Counted from the stretch's first letter, positions 43,547 through 55,047 are shown. The stretch: DNA of 64,000 bases from Hyposmocoma kahamanoa (GCF_003589595.1 NW_020653750.1:7362072-7426071), one strand, 5' to 3'. The notes: generated by a model not told the origin, from the letters alone. Numbers and translations: made by a program.

Positions 43547-43794
43547 TTCAGGTGTAGACATGTCGTTTACCACCGCGCGTACCACTTGTTCGCCCCGTCA
43601 CTTGATATCACAAGTCTAAATATTGTATGAAAATTAGTCGTGAAGCGCCGCTGTGGCGCCACTACAGCGCTTCCATAAGCGTCTTATATGAAGGCTTTAA
43701 GGGTTTAAGGGTAGACGCGTCGTTTACCACCACGCGCACGACTTGTTCGTCCCGTCAATTGGTATCACAAAAAAAAAGAAACAAATTAGAAAAG

Positions 43795-44010
43795 TATCTT
43801 ATTCCCGTGTGGACAACATGAAAAGAAAATTAGTTATATTTACAGAACATGACATGTTTCCTACGTGTTCCGTGGTACACGCTGTCACTTTTAAGATCTC
43901 ATCATTTGATATGATATATTTCTACTTTCATCATATTTCCTGTTTAAACGATAGGGATGTTCTAGAAATGGTAAAAACAGTAAAGATATTATATATGATA
44001 AGACAAATCA
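43795..44010 (+). repeat. Family M segment following family A (copy 2)
   Basis: CATCATTTGATATGATATAT, TAAACGATAGGGATGTTCTA, GAAATGGTAAAAACAG; partner of 38,215-38,410. Confidence 0.7.
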
Positions 44011-44099
44011 AAATAAACCGCTACGAGGTATTGTAACTCAAAGAACGCTATGAAGCCTAACTACGAAATAAGAAGTCTAAATAGTAAAGTAATGGTTTG

Positions 44100-44345
44100 G
44101 AAAAGGGTCAAGTTGATACTAAGAAAAACGTACAATAGTCTACAACCTTTCAGTAACAAATCAGTCGTGTAAAATTTCATAAAATTAAATATTGATATCA
44201 CGTTTAACTAGGTCAATTTATAGCATTCGTTTCATAGACATAAATAGGCAAATCTTTGCTCAATTTTCCTAAAGAGAAAGTGATCATTATTTCATTTTCT
44301 CTTTAGGCTTTTGAATAAGCTGAATTTGTGCTCTGAACAGGCAGA
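44100..44345 (+). repeat. Family N, copy 1
   Basis: GGGTCAAGTTGATACTAAG, GTGTAAAATTTCATAAAATT, CATTTTCTCTTTAGGC. The partner copy starts at 45,530. Confidence 0.65.
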
Positions 44346-45304
44346 GGCGATTTCAAATCGTCAAAAACCTCATAACTCCGTTATTGGACACTGGTACATA
44401 CATACATACATTTTCACTCTTCAAGCGCAATATCGGGCAATTAAACCTTAAAACACAATCTGTAGACCAAAGTCATAAATTGTCACATAAAATTATTTCT
44501 AGTAATTCTGCTTTTTGTGCCTACTCAAAATATCACATTAATGGAGGTACGAGGTTCTTGTCAGTCGACTTTCTGGCCAGATGGAGTGGCCAAATAAAAG
44601 CAGCAGACGAATGCGACAAGCTGAGAACCGAGCGAAATGGCGCACATTGGGAGAGGCCTATAGCCAACAATGGACTGCGATAGGCTCTTAATGATAATCT
44701 TCCCGTGCATTTTACTGACAAGAAATTGTCGCCTATCAACAACAATGCCAGAAAAATATTTTTACACATGTTGCTATTCTTTTTCATTTTATGAAATGAC
44801 CTGTTTTTGTTATCCGTTATAGATTGTTTTGTCACGAAATCAATGCCTATCTGTCTATATATATCTATAGGAATCTTTAAATCCCAATACATGAATTCAG
44901 TCACGAAAAGGGTACCACGAAAATGTACCCTTTAAAAATTCATGGTCAAACAAATTGTTCCACTTTATTATGAAATTCCTACGGCCCTTAGTGAGTTAAA
45001 ATGTTACAATACCGTTGTCATGATGTCATACAAATTAATTTGCGACCTCCAGTAATTTGTTTTAATAGCAATATTAAGTCATGTCATATAGGAGTATCCT
45101 GTCACAGCGCAAACAATGTTTGCAATAACATTATAGTGTTCTTTTTTATTTTGCACTTTTAAACAATAATATTAAATAGATACCTATACTTCTAGGTAAT
45201 GCTTCTAAAATTAATTACGTTTCCACATCATATACATTTTTTGAAACAAAAACACATGTATCTTTCTCTCTTTCATTTTAAACATATTTTGTTCATCATA
45301 ATAT

Positions 45305-45430
45305 GCATCTTTTCTTAGGTTTTCGCGATTGTTAAGGTTGACCACGGGACCTGTAAAGGGCCCGAATCGTCGGTTTGTTCGAAAAACAAACATACGCGAT
45401 TTAAATCCGGAAAAATAGTTTCATACCATA
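45305..45430 (+). repeat. Family B, collapsed arm pair
   Basis: TTAGGTTTTCGCGATTGTTA, then directly GTTGACCACGGGACCTGTAA and ATCCGGAAAAATAGTTTCAT, as if the interior between two arms has been lost. Confidence 0.65.
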
Positions 45431-45529
45431 CCTACATCATAATATGTTCCAAAATAATTTATTATGTAATTTTGCTTTAATTCAAAGAAGATATTACATT
45501 TGAGTTTTTTTTATGACAACTACGGTGGC

Positions 45530-45780
45530 CACTGGGCCAAGTTGATGCTAACAAAAAAGTAAAAAATAGTCCACAACTACTCAATAGCAAATCAGTGCTG
45601 TAAAATTTCATAAAATGAAATACTGACACGGATTTCACTAGATCAAACACAATTTATTGCTGTAGTTTCATATAATCGACATAGATAAATAAAGAATTCG
45701 TTCACTTTTCCGTAAAGAGAAAATGAGCTAGAATGTCTTGTTGAATAAACTGCCTACCGAAAGAGCCACAGACAAAAAAT
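45530..45780 (+). repeat. Family N, copy 2
   Basis: GGGCCAAGTTGATGCTAAC, CTGTAAAATTTCATAAAATG, TTTCCGTAAAGAGAAAATGA, GAATAAACTGCCTACCG; aligned over about 230 bp with 44,100-44,345, 1.43 kb away. Confidence 0.65.
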
Positions 45781-46004
45781 AAATAATGATTTCAAATGCA
45801 ATTAACCTATTCAAGGATCCCTTAAGTAGCAAGCTTTATTCTGGTAACGGATATAACTGACTAACATCAATATTAATGAGCATTTGAGCTTCTCTGTACT
45901 CAGAAAGTTACAAGACCTTCTGAAAGGTCTCAATAAGGGCTTGATTTAAGGCCAATCCCGGTACTGCCGATGTGCAATCAATTGCGGTACCGCGATTATA
46001 ATTT

Positions 46005-46175
46005 TTTTTATAGCCCCGCACTAGGGAAACCCTGTATCGCAGGTGCCATGGACACACACATAGACAACCATAAATTACACTCAAACTCACGAGAGAAATA
46101 AATGTAGGCCTGGGAATCGAACCCGGGACCTCTGAGTGGCAGTCCAGAATGGTAACCGTTCGACTACAGAATTTC
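46005..46175 (-). mobile_element. Family E SINE
   Basis: GGGAAACCCTGTATCGCAGG, GACAACCATAAATTACACTC, GGGAATCGAACCCGGGACC, GGTAACCGTTCGACTACAG. Confidence 0.8.
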
Positions 46176-46589
46176 CAGTAGGTACTCCCAGTTATAGCAA
46201 GGAACTATATACCTACTGAGCTATGAGTAGACTCGCCCGTTGGTAACTTCGCATGGGCCCACATTACTACCATTATAATGCTGCTTAAACTTATTACTTA
46301 ACTACAATCTGATTTTACGATATTATGTTAATTTAATAATAATTATCTCTCAAATAGATATTTTGAATGAATGAAAATCTTTAGTTTGATTACTGAATGA
46401 AGTTTTTCTTTATTATCATTACGTAAATTATTGAGTACGGATAACGTAAGCTTTTCAAGAAATACGAGGTACACCGGGAGTACCGGTACTGAGCCAAGCC
46501 CAGTACCGGGAACCAGAATTTTAGGGACCGGACCGGTTCTGCAAGCCCTTCTTGCATTGCAATCAAAATACAAGGCGCTAACAAATAAC

Positions 46590-46660
46590 GCTGTGAAAAC
46601 CATTGCATTTGCGCCTTGGGCTCTCGAAGAAGAGATCCCGGGTTCGATTCTATTAGGAAA
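46590..46660 (+). repeat. tRNA-like fragment
   Basis: GAGATCCCGGGTTCGATTCT is a good box B, but no box A or closing acceptor stem is found. Probably the head of an old SINE, perhaps family I. Confidence 0.35.
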
Positions 46661-47337
46661 TTAACCTATCTAAATTGGTTCTAGTCTGAGTATTCCGGGT
46701 TTTGGTGTACAGGGAATTCCCGAGTTTCAAACCACTTAATTTTGGTTATTTGGCACATTAATATTATTTTCATTAGACTAGTCGACTCTAGCCGTTCACA
46801 GCAAGTAACATAATCGGTAAACAAATAAACACGCTCATCCAGCCAGTCGACGTAGCCGCGCCGGCGTCAAAAAAGGTCACAAACTGGAACATTTAGAAAA
46901 TGTAACAAACAAGATATAAATGAGATAACATCTTCTGTGACCAAAATGAAGCATACCTGTCGTCATAGCATATAAACGTACAAGTAATGTTTAGGCTTAC
47001 TTGTTTATGTCTACACTATGCAATTAATTTACTCACATTTCCATTGGTTCAATGTTGACTTTCCTGTGGAACTGCAAAATGTGTGGATAGACTAATTAGT
47101 TACACAGTAGTATTAGCGACACGTTTGCACAAGGATATATGTATTACATTTCATACAAATTAGTGCATAAAAGTTGATCATACCTACACTGAACATACTG
47201 AGTTAATTGTCAAATCTACGTGATAGGAAAAGGGTCTCAGGAACTTAAAACAAAAAATCGAAGTGAAACAATTCTGGTTCAGGGGGTCTACTCTTATTCG
47301 CCATCCGACATCCATCCGAAACCATGACTGACAAATA

Positions 47338-47590
47338 AGTAATAATTATTAATACAAAGATCGAACACTCAGAAAAAATTCCTTCGATCCGGCCGGCTAA
47401 GCTTAAACTAAGCTTAGTTGGTATAGCGTCTGGCACGGTATGCTAGAAGACGTCGGTTCGAATCCGGCCGGATCGAAGGAATTTTTTCTGAATGTTCGAT
47501 CTTTGTATTAATAATTATAACAAACTAGTGGAGTAATTTCACAAAAATAATTGAATATCAATTCAATAAAAATTTAAAATAAGTAATACT
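47338..47590 (+). repeat. Family D pair arranged as a palindrome
   Basis: Minus-strand D segment 47,338-47,397 (AATACAAAGATCGAACACTC, TTCCTTCGATCCGGCCGG) faces a plus-strand D copy 47,398-47,590 (box B GTCGGTTCGAATCCGGCC, GGATCGAAGGAATTTTTTCT, GTTCGATCTTTGTATTAATA). Confidence 0.8.
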
Positions 47591-47784
47591 TGTTCGAATT
47601 AGAAGACTAAGTCAAGTATGAAGCTTCATTCACATCATACGTCCATGGTCCTGACACATCACAATACATCACTCGCCTGACACAATGTTGTTTATTCCAA
47701 TCTCAAAAAATATACAAAACTATATTTACGCAATCCCAGTTATACAATGACATTAACGATGTTCTGTTCAACAAAACCTCTCAA

Positions 47785-48275
47785 ACTAACCGACTTCAAA
47801 AAAATGAGGAGGTTCTCAATTGGATTGTCTTTTTTTATGTTACGTGATTACTCCGCCATTTGTGAACCAATTTCGATGATTCTTTTTTGTTGGAAATCGC
47901 ATTAGTGGTCCCATTGAAATTTGAAGAAAATATTCTACCTTTATGGGTGACAAATTCGGTTTATTGGATTTCACCATTGACTTACAATTATATGGACGTC
48001 GGGTCCGCGCTAAAAAGTGTCCGCACTTGTAAGGCGCTAAAATCGTATACAGAGCGCCAAACTCCGCTTTAGTCTTCATTTGTTCTACTGACAGCGCGAT
48101 ACTGCGATGACATTACAATTTAAATTTCGAATAGGTTGACTTGGGACATTTTTTTCGTGGTTTTTGTATTAAACCCGTCGTCCATTTATTTGTAAGTCAA
48201 TGGATTTCACCCACTTTTTTTTCATCGTTTTCAATAAAACTTGGCAAATAGATGTAATTTCATAAACTGTCGGTA
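47785..48275 (+). repeat. Family C copy interrupted by an inverted-repeat element
   Basis: AACCGACTTCAAAAAAATGA, TTGTGAACCAATTTCGATGA, TTTTTTGTTGGAAATCGC, GTTTATTGGATTTCACC; resumes after the insertion with CACCCACTTTTTTTTCATCG and CAATAAAACTTGGCAAATAG. Confidence 0.8.
47976..48201. mobile_element. 226-bp non-autonomous DNA element with 10-bp target duplication
   Basis: Ends ATTGACTTACAA and TTGTAAGTCAAT are exact complements; the inverted match extends with a few mismatches to about 30 bp (ATGGACGTCGGGT against ACCCGTCGTCCAT). GGATTTCACC occurs immediately on each side (47,966-47,975 and 48,202-48,211). The uninterrupted family C at 27,560-27,585 has a single GGATTACACC at this place, acting as an empty site. 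Interior GTCCGCGCTAAAAAGTGTCC is GC-richer than its surroundings. No coding. Confidence 0.9.
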
Positions 48276-48299
48276 TAGGTCAGTTTTTTTTATAAAAAA

Positions 48300-48885
48300 A
48301 CATATATAATAACAAATTTTACATCAGTTTTTGAGGACAATGAACCCCTTTTGCAAAACTGAACTCGAATTAAAAGCGCCCTTAACCTTACTTCATTAAC
48401 AATTTAAATTCATGTATAATCACGCAGTTCAATTCAACAGAGTCAATGAACTTTTGCTTGAAACGAGAATATCCAGTCCTTCGCGTCACTTCAATCGTTT
48501 TGCTGGTTTGCAAAATCAGCATTCCACATACGTAACGGGTAAGATAAGGTAGGTAATAAAGGGGGACAACTAAACTAAAGATAAAAACATTGTAACTAGT
48601 TCATTGAACTACTATTCCATTATTTAATAGGTACTACTCTATTATTTAGTAGGTAAATCAGAATTCTTATAAAGTTCATGGAGTTCTGCAATTTAATGAT
48701 TTTTTTTCATTAAAAACATTTTTACCTAGGGCACAAAATTTAGCATATCAACTCTTTTCTAATTTGTTGTTAATAAAAATTAAAAATGTTAAAATGTAAA
48801 ATAAAAAAATGTTAATTAACTTAAAAATTTCTTAACATTACCTAGTGGAAAAAATAAGAACCTAACCAACATTACAAAAGGACAT
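48300..48885. other. Intergenic AT-rich sequence, nothing recognised
   Basis: No family of this window and no coding signal. Confidence 0.45.
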
Positions 48886-48889
48886 TTAT

Positions 48890-49050
48890 CCACATCCACA
48901 TTTATATAACGATCGGCTGCATGCAGATTCATTCCCCGAACACTATAACTTGGGCCTTTGCAAGGCGAGGGTGAAAAGATATTATTTAAGTTTGCATGCT
49001 ACATCGTCGATCTTAATTTACATCAGGTAAGATGGAGATCAAATATGAAC
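48890..49050 (+). pseudogene. LINE reverse transcriptase C-terminal remnant
   Basis: CATCCACATTTATATAACGA, GATTCATTCCCCGAACACTA, ACTTGGGCCTTTGCAAGGCG and a 3' end CATCAGGTAAGATGGAGATC; same LINE family as 14,800 and 17,945, with internal deletions. Confidence 0.65.
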
Positions 49051-49850
49051 TTATTACTTAACATGGATTTCCGCAAAATAACGCTTGAATTTATTAGTTT
49101 CTTAAATCTTACCCGTTTATAATACATATTTTTGGCCATTTTTTCTAAAATTTGCCACAAAATATTCCTTTTAAGTAAGCGACAAATTGAAATAGTCGTT
49201 TTGACAACATTTTACCCATTATATTTCCTTTGTTCTAAATTTGGCAAAAAAAACGTAATAAGTAGTGTAGAACTGCTCACACATGAGTCACCTCTTTTGT
49301 GCCACTCGCTTGGTTAGTTTGTCATGGCACATCATTTCATGAAAATACCCCCTCAAGTCAATGTGTGACATGGTCCCGGCAATTCAAGTATACACGTCTA
49401 TGAAATTTTTGAAAATATTTATAACAATATTTTATGAAGTTTTTTTTATGAAATTTTCTCAGTACTGCCTGTCTGTTGAGCCGCTGCCGTAGGTGCAAAC
49501 ATTTTCTTACCACTGCCTCACCTCATTTGAAGTAGGATATTGTACCAAATCATTTTTCAAATGAGGTACTCGCTCAAATTCATTTCATGTTCTACTCAAC
49601 ACTAGTAAGAAGAATATTTCGCAAAACAATTTATTTTCCGCTCGATTGTTAGTTTAGGTGTATTCAAATACTAAGATCATTCGATTGACAATGTCTGCTG
49701 GCATTAGCATACAAGGTTAAGTAACGTATTAGAATTCGAAACGCGTCTAAATAGTCCCAACGTGATTAACTTGTACCAACAGTCACAAATCTATGATTAG
49801 ATGTTTTGTAAAGATAAATCGGTTTAAGGTTATAAACACCTTTGATTTAT
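49051..49850. other. Intergenic sequence, nothing recognised
   Basis: A small inverted pair CCTCATTTGAAGTAGG / TTTTTCAAATGAGG lies at 49,526-49,567. No gene supported. Confidence 0.4.
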
Positions 49851-49989
49851 TTTAATACAAAAATCGAACACAAAGAAAAATTATCTTGATACAACAGAAC
49901 AGATCGTACAGTATTATAGGAGGAGAGGATAATATTACAATTCACACAGCGATATCTCTTGTCAAGTTCTGGTAGCTATAAAGGTACCT

Positions 49990-50455
49990 GGTTGAATGAA
50001 GTAAAAAGTTTCATAGATTTCTCACAGGTGGCGATGCGGGAAAAAGCCGTTAAAACCAAAAACAAAAGATCTATAACAAACACAGAAAATTTCGTAAGAT
50101 CTGCTGAGTAGATCTGTAGCTCAGTTGGTAGGGCATTTGCCATAGATTGGCAAAATTACTCACACAACCTCTATCATCACCCATTAAAATGCACCGAAGA
50201 ATTCCGTATAATAATATTATTTTTATTTTTTCTCACATGATATAGCTACAAAGTAACAGTATAGAGTTTCAATATACAATTTTGTTAGAGACAGGAGCCT
50301 AAACTAGGCTGGCAAAACTAACGCAAACTCGAGTCCATTAGATTTTTCGATCATAGTATTAATAATAATCATAAACAAGTGGCGTAGTTTCACAAAAATA
50401 AATTTATGTCATGGTAGTAGGTTGTGTTAACATTGGAATGTGTTAACATTACAAT
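49990..50455 (+). repeat. Family D SINE split by a 154-bp insertion
   Basis: GATCTGTAGCTCAGTTGGTA then TGGCAAAA (50,148-50,155); 154 bp of other sequence (50,156-50,309); then TGGCAAAA again (50,310-50,317) and a weak box B CTCGAGTCC, ending TTCACAAAAATAAATTTATG. Confidence 0.7.
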
Positions 50456-50499
50456 ATTCATTACAATTAACTTTGATGTATTACTATTGTTAATATAAA

Positions 50500-50660
50500 G
50501 ATACGAATACTAAGAAAAAATTCCTTCAATAGCTGGACGCTATGCCAAGTAAGTCATGGAACGAACCAGCTTACCTGACGAATTTTTCTACGTGCTTGTT
50601 GCAGATCTTTGTTTTTGGTTTTTAATTACTTTTTTGCCGTAACGACATCTGTGAGAAATT
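50500..50660 (-). repeat. Family D SINE, minus strand
   Basis: AATTCCTTCAATAGCTGGAC, GCTTGTTGCAGATCTTTGTT, TACTTTTTTGCCGTAACGAC. Confidence 0.75.
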
Positions 50661-50739
50661 TATTTCTTCACGCAGCCTAAAGATGAGATGAGGTGTCGCT
50701 TTAATAATTGTATTTTTTTTATTGAATTTAACGATGCTA

Positions 50740-51265
50740 CCACCAAGCTTTTCAGTAGCAAGGTCTGCTGGAAGACGCTGGTTCGAATCCAGCCGGATTG
50801 CAGGATTTGGTTCTAATTTTTTTTATTTTATTTTAAAGGTAGGTAGGTGGACACAAACAGAATGTAATCATCATATGGTACCAGATACAGTTTGATACAT
50901 TAATAACCCAGACCACATTCCAAAAACAGTGTACACAGCATTATAAAATTAGTCTTAGTATAAAATTTTTTTGAAGAGTTTGTGTAAAATTACAATCTCC
51001 AGATCCAAAATGAATTAATAAAAAAAAATAGACATTAATAAATAAATTTAAAAAGTGATTTGTTTAAATAGTTAAAAATAATAGTAATAACAATATAACA
51101 GAACACAAAATGATCAAAAACTGAAACACAAGCGATACACGTAACGTCGTAGTGTTCGATCTTTGTATTAATAATTATAACAAACTAGTGAAGTAATTTC
51201 ACAAAAAAAAAAATTAATATTACGGTGATGAAACATCGTTACATTCGATAAAAAACTTAAAAATT
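50740..51265 (+). repeat. Family D SINE split by an insertion
   Basis: Head part CTGGTTCGAATCCAGCCGG ends near 50,805; tail part GTTCGATCTTTGTATTAATA begins at 51,154 and runs to AAAAAACTTAAAAATTATA. The roughly 345 bp between them (GTAGGTAGGTGGACACAAAC, TATGGTACCAGATACAGTTT) are not seen elsewhere in the window. Confidence 0.65.
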
Positions 51266-51269
51266 ATAA

Positions 51270-52285
51270 TTTTGATTTAGTTTCTTTTTAACTTTTTACG
51301 TGCTATACTGACAAAACAATAGAGACCATAGTGTAGGATTATATAAGTGAATCGTATTATATAATGTATATGTTAAAACACAAAATAGACCCATGGTATA
51401 ATACTTAAGGGTCCGGCTACACGGTTTAGCTAACTGAATCGTGATTTAATTTGAATACGTTATGTAAGCTTGTGTATTGTCATGTCGTCAGCTAAATTCG
51501 TAAACCTCGTAACCTTCATAGATGTAAACTTTTGAATAGCACAATTTATAATATAACGAGAAAATGGTATAGAAATTATATTTTAAGCTTTAATTGCCAG
51601 ATATTGCGCTTGAAGAGCAATAATGGAATGTCGTCCAAAAACGGAGTTATGACTTTTTCACATTTAGCCAACAACATGTGCTTTTTGGGACTGATACTTA
51701 ACCAAACTCTTGCTTAGTCCAGGGTAAAATTCAAAAGGATGGTTTATAGTACAGTATCTAGCTTTATAAAATAAAGGACGTAAACGACATTTCGTAGATT
51801 TTTCATGCACGTGGAGCATGCTTTAGGTTCTAGCGATTGTTTTAAAATAATTAGATCCGGTCTTAAAATTCCTATTTAAAACAAAAAACATAATTAAAAC
51901 CGAAATTAAATTTTAAAACTGGTCATAAATGTTTTAAAACAGACAATAAAACCAAAAACTTGCTCCTCTAAAAAATTTACGAAATGTCACGTACGCCCTT
52001 TCTACAAAACACCGACGAAATGCTCTCGACTGTACCAGTTTGCGTACACAATGTGGAATACGTAGTGCAATAATTTATTTCAAGTATACAATAGTTATGT
52101 TGGTAGAGAACATTTTAAATATATTGTTTCTATATTTTCTCATACAGCTAATTAATTAGTAAAGCAAATTACAGTAACTTTCATGATGCAGTTTGCAATT
52201 CCGGAAATATGTAAATAAATCTAACCACCTATTCAACGAACATATCACGTATTACCTTATTCACTACAATGATGTACCTAAATGA
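51270..52285. other. Intergenic sequence, nothing clear
   Basis: About 51,585-51,660 (TTAATTGCCAGATATTGCGC, TTGAAGAGCAATAATGG, ACGGAGTTATGA) resembles 44,380-44,450 in inverted orientation and 18,730-18,800, so a small old repeat is present. No gene. Confidence 0.4.
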
Positions 52286-52289
52286 TAGA

Positions 52290-52604
52290 CAACTTTTTAT
52301 GATATCGAGTAACGGAACGAAAGGTCGTCAATAATTTACGTTCAAACGAAATTTCGTACTGAAATGGAACCTTGGTAAGAAACGTGCGAAACTTTGATCG
52401 AAATTTCGTTTTTCGTTGAATTAGAGTGGACTTCCAGGTCCTGCACCTGGTTGTAAGCGATACGCCTATCAATATCGGATGCAGTGCCACTCAGAGCTTC
52501 AAATCCCAAAGATCTGAGGAGTCCGAGACATAAAGTTGACAAGTCTCAAATGCATAAGTGAAACTATAAAGTTTCACCAGCACCTATATACCCTTCAAAA
52601 CCGG
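52290..52604 (-). repeat. Family A copy with a ~110-bp insertion near its 3' end
   Basis: GATATCGAGTAACGGAACGA, then inserted sequence from about 52,323 to 52,430 containing ACGAAATTTCGT and CGAAATTTCG, then GGTTGTAAGCGATACGCC and GGATGCAGTGCCACTCAGAG. Confidence 0.7.
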
Positions 52605-52800
52605 AACGCAGTAATAATAATAATAATAATGACGCCCACACTCATAGCCCCGCACTAAGGAGAAACCATAAATTACACCCAAACCGACGAGAGAAATAAA
52701 TGTAGGCCATATAAATATTTCTCCCAGCCCGGGGATCCAACCAGAGACCTCTACGTGGCAGACCAGCATATTAACCGTTCGGACTCGGGGGCAGTTAAAG
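52605..52800 (-). mobile_element. Family E SINE adjoining family A
   Basis: (TAA)n tail complement, GACGAGAGAAATAAATGTAG, CTCCCAGCCCGGGGATCC, GTTCGGACTCGGGGGCAG. Lies directly at the family A sequence GAACGCAGTAA, so E probably inserted in A. Confidence 0.75.
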
Positions 52801-53111
52801 CAAGCAGGCGGCGGCGGCATTTCGTGGTCTTTCTTTTATTTAAAATGCTATGTTATTTACAAGAAAACAATCCGTAAGGTTGAGGCTTTCGATCGGTATA
52901 GTAAAATTACAGGTGCATTTTTTATCACATTTGGCGGGTTCGATTCCCGGTTCAGACAGGCGATTATTTAAAAATCTTTGAATGCAGTTCGAATTGTTTT
53001 TAAAATAAAAATGAAGTCTTCTTTCAGAAAAAAATTCTATCTACGGTATTTAAGGTACTTTGCCTCCGTGTCGCATAGCCGTGGGTCGCCCTGTATATTA
53101 CATTTGAAGTA

Positions 53112-54407
53112 GGGGAAAGGTGTACCAGATGATCCACTTAAGGGAGAATGGTGGTAGATTAAAAGATATTCAGCTTAAAGCAGATGTAAAAGCGTTGAAT
53201 GATAGAAAATTTATCTATTTACGTGTTGTCTTATTAAAAACGTTTTATTTTTTTATCTTTCATTATTATATTTGAATATTTTTAAAACCCTACTAAAGGA
53301 TCGGACGGACGGACGATCGGGACGGGAAGACGATCTAAGGGTATGGGCAAGATGATCCAGGGAATCACCTTGCCTCTATTTAGGAAAATTTCTAGGCTTT
53401 GGTAGAAACAAATGAAAACAACAACTTTTTAGACTTTACAAAGTCCTCACTTATGTAGTCTTGGTATATGAAACAACAGTTACGGAAATTCGACAACATA
53501 TAATCCTAATTAATTTATATCTTACAGGTACCTAAGGGTGGGCGATATTGTTTTTCATGGCAAGTTGCTATCCATCGTCGTCTCCATATCTTTAATGTAT
53601 TTTTTACGAGCTCGATTTCCTGTTTAACACATCTGATGAAAACAGTTTTTTTTCACCTAAATATTTCATTGAACTGACAGACTTTTTTACCTTTAGCCCG
53701 ACCTACTGCTAACTATTTACTTGCCGATCTATGTGGCGTCCTACTTTTTCCGCCTTTAGTTATTTAGATCATAATCTTCCGACCACCCACCACGAATGAT
53801 TTTTCTTTTACAATTACGCGGCCTGGTACAAAACAAGAAAAAGCATTTATATTTGCTATTAATCGAGATCGATCATGTAAACGAAATCCAGTCTTCTACT
53901 TTTATTCGTATTGCAAGCTATTTAATTAAGAGGTTTCAGTACTCAGAAAAACATAGACATTAAAAATAGTCCGTTAACAATATATACAGTACAAGATGAT
54001 CTCCACGGATCATCTCGTACACCAAAACCATAATCATCTTGCCCCAATTTACTTATTTTGCTTTTTTGTTCGGCAAAATAACATGTATGCTATCTGTTAC
54101 CACGCCATTAAAATAGCAAATAGAGCATTATACAAAGCCACCAACACAAAAATCTTAGCAATTGATTGCTTAGAACGGAAGTTGCCTAACGTTTTAATCA
54201 ATCAATCAATTAGATCTAACTCACACAATTTTTGTTCTTTTGCACAAAAATGAACTCGTCACTCACATCGCTATTACGAATTGACTGACGAGAGGGCACA
54301 TTAAGGCCTACATTTTACTAAAGAAAATATCTAGATGACGTTACCTGTTTCGCTACAATTGAAAAGGATCATCTTACCTCCAAGGATCATCTCGTACACC
54401 TTTCCCC
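53112..54407. mobile_element. 1.3-kb element with TA-flanked terminal inverted repeats
   Basis: Left end GGGGAAAGGTGTACCAGATG; the right end is the complement, CATCTCGTACACCTTTCCCC, with one mismatch in 20. TA stands outside both ends (53,110-53,111 and 54,408-54,409), as in TA-targeting elements. Further GATGATCC / GGATCATC words recur near both ends (53,352, 53,998, 54,366). Open frames inside (e.g. 53,996-54,253) have no transposase motif, so it is probably non-autonomous. Confidence 0.8.
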
Positions 54408-55017
54408 TATTCACATTTATTTAACACTATTACTGAGGTGTGGCCATGAAAGAAAAAAGCAATGGAATTGCCGTAAGCCTCAATTACTATCATAACCGCT
54501 GTCGTCAAAACGCTCACAAACAAACGATAAACACTACGAAATCTTGATAATGATTAGTCATAGTTTCTAGTTTAAAAAGAATATCTGGTTTGTTAATGTA
54601 ATTTAAACTTTACCCAGTCGCTATACCGTTGAATGTTCCATACCTCTATTGCAAGTTATGACGATTTGATTTTATATTGAAATTTTATTCAAAGTGCTGC
54701 CATCTTGCGGCCAGTAGCTGGACTTCGATGAACGATTACCAGCTGAATCAATTCTATAAATAGAAAGTTTACAAATTTGATTCCCCTCAGAAAAATGAGT
54801 AAGAAACTAGATATTTATGCTTTTACGCATTTACTATTAACATTTTTTTTAGTTAAATTAAGAATACATATCTTGAAAATAACGCACAAACATGTTACAG
54901 TAATTTTAATGTTAATATATGGTTGTAGAATATTCTGTTTATTATTCGTACCCCTTAGAATCTACACTTACCTACTACTCTTATAAACTTTGTGCCACAA
55001 TGTAAAGTTGTACATAC

Positions 55018-55036
55018 ATATATATATATATATATC
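55018..55036. repeat. (TA)n run
   Basis: Short TA microsatellite just left of the perfect hairpin. Confidence 0.85.
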
Positions 55037-55047
55037 TAGCAACATAT

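Larger units (their letters stand above)
43040..43770 (+). repeat. Family A copy carrying two MITE insertions and a duplicated tail
   Basis: 5' end at ACAGTAGTAGAGCTCCTTGT; body resumes between insertions (GTCACAATGCAACTGTGAGG; GTAGACATGTCGTTTACCAC; CACTTGTTCGCCCCGTCACT). After a third MITE fragment the tail is repeated (GTAGACGCGTCGTTTACCAC; ACTTGTTCGTCCCGTCAATT). Confidence 0.8.

Noticed and set aside
54777..54986. Hydrophobic 69-codon frame resembling a small membrane protein
   Set aside because: Hydrophobicity follows from T-rich sequence; no conserved motif and no splice partners.
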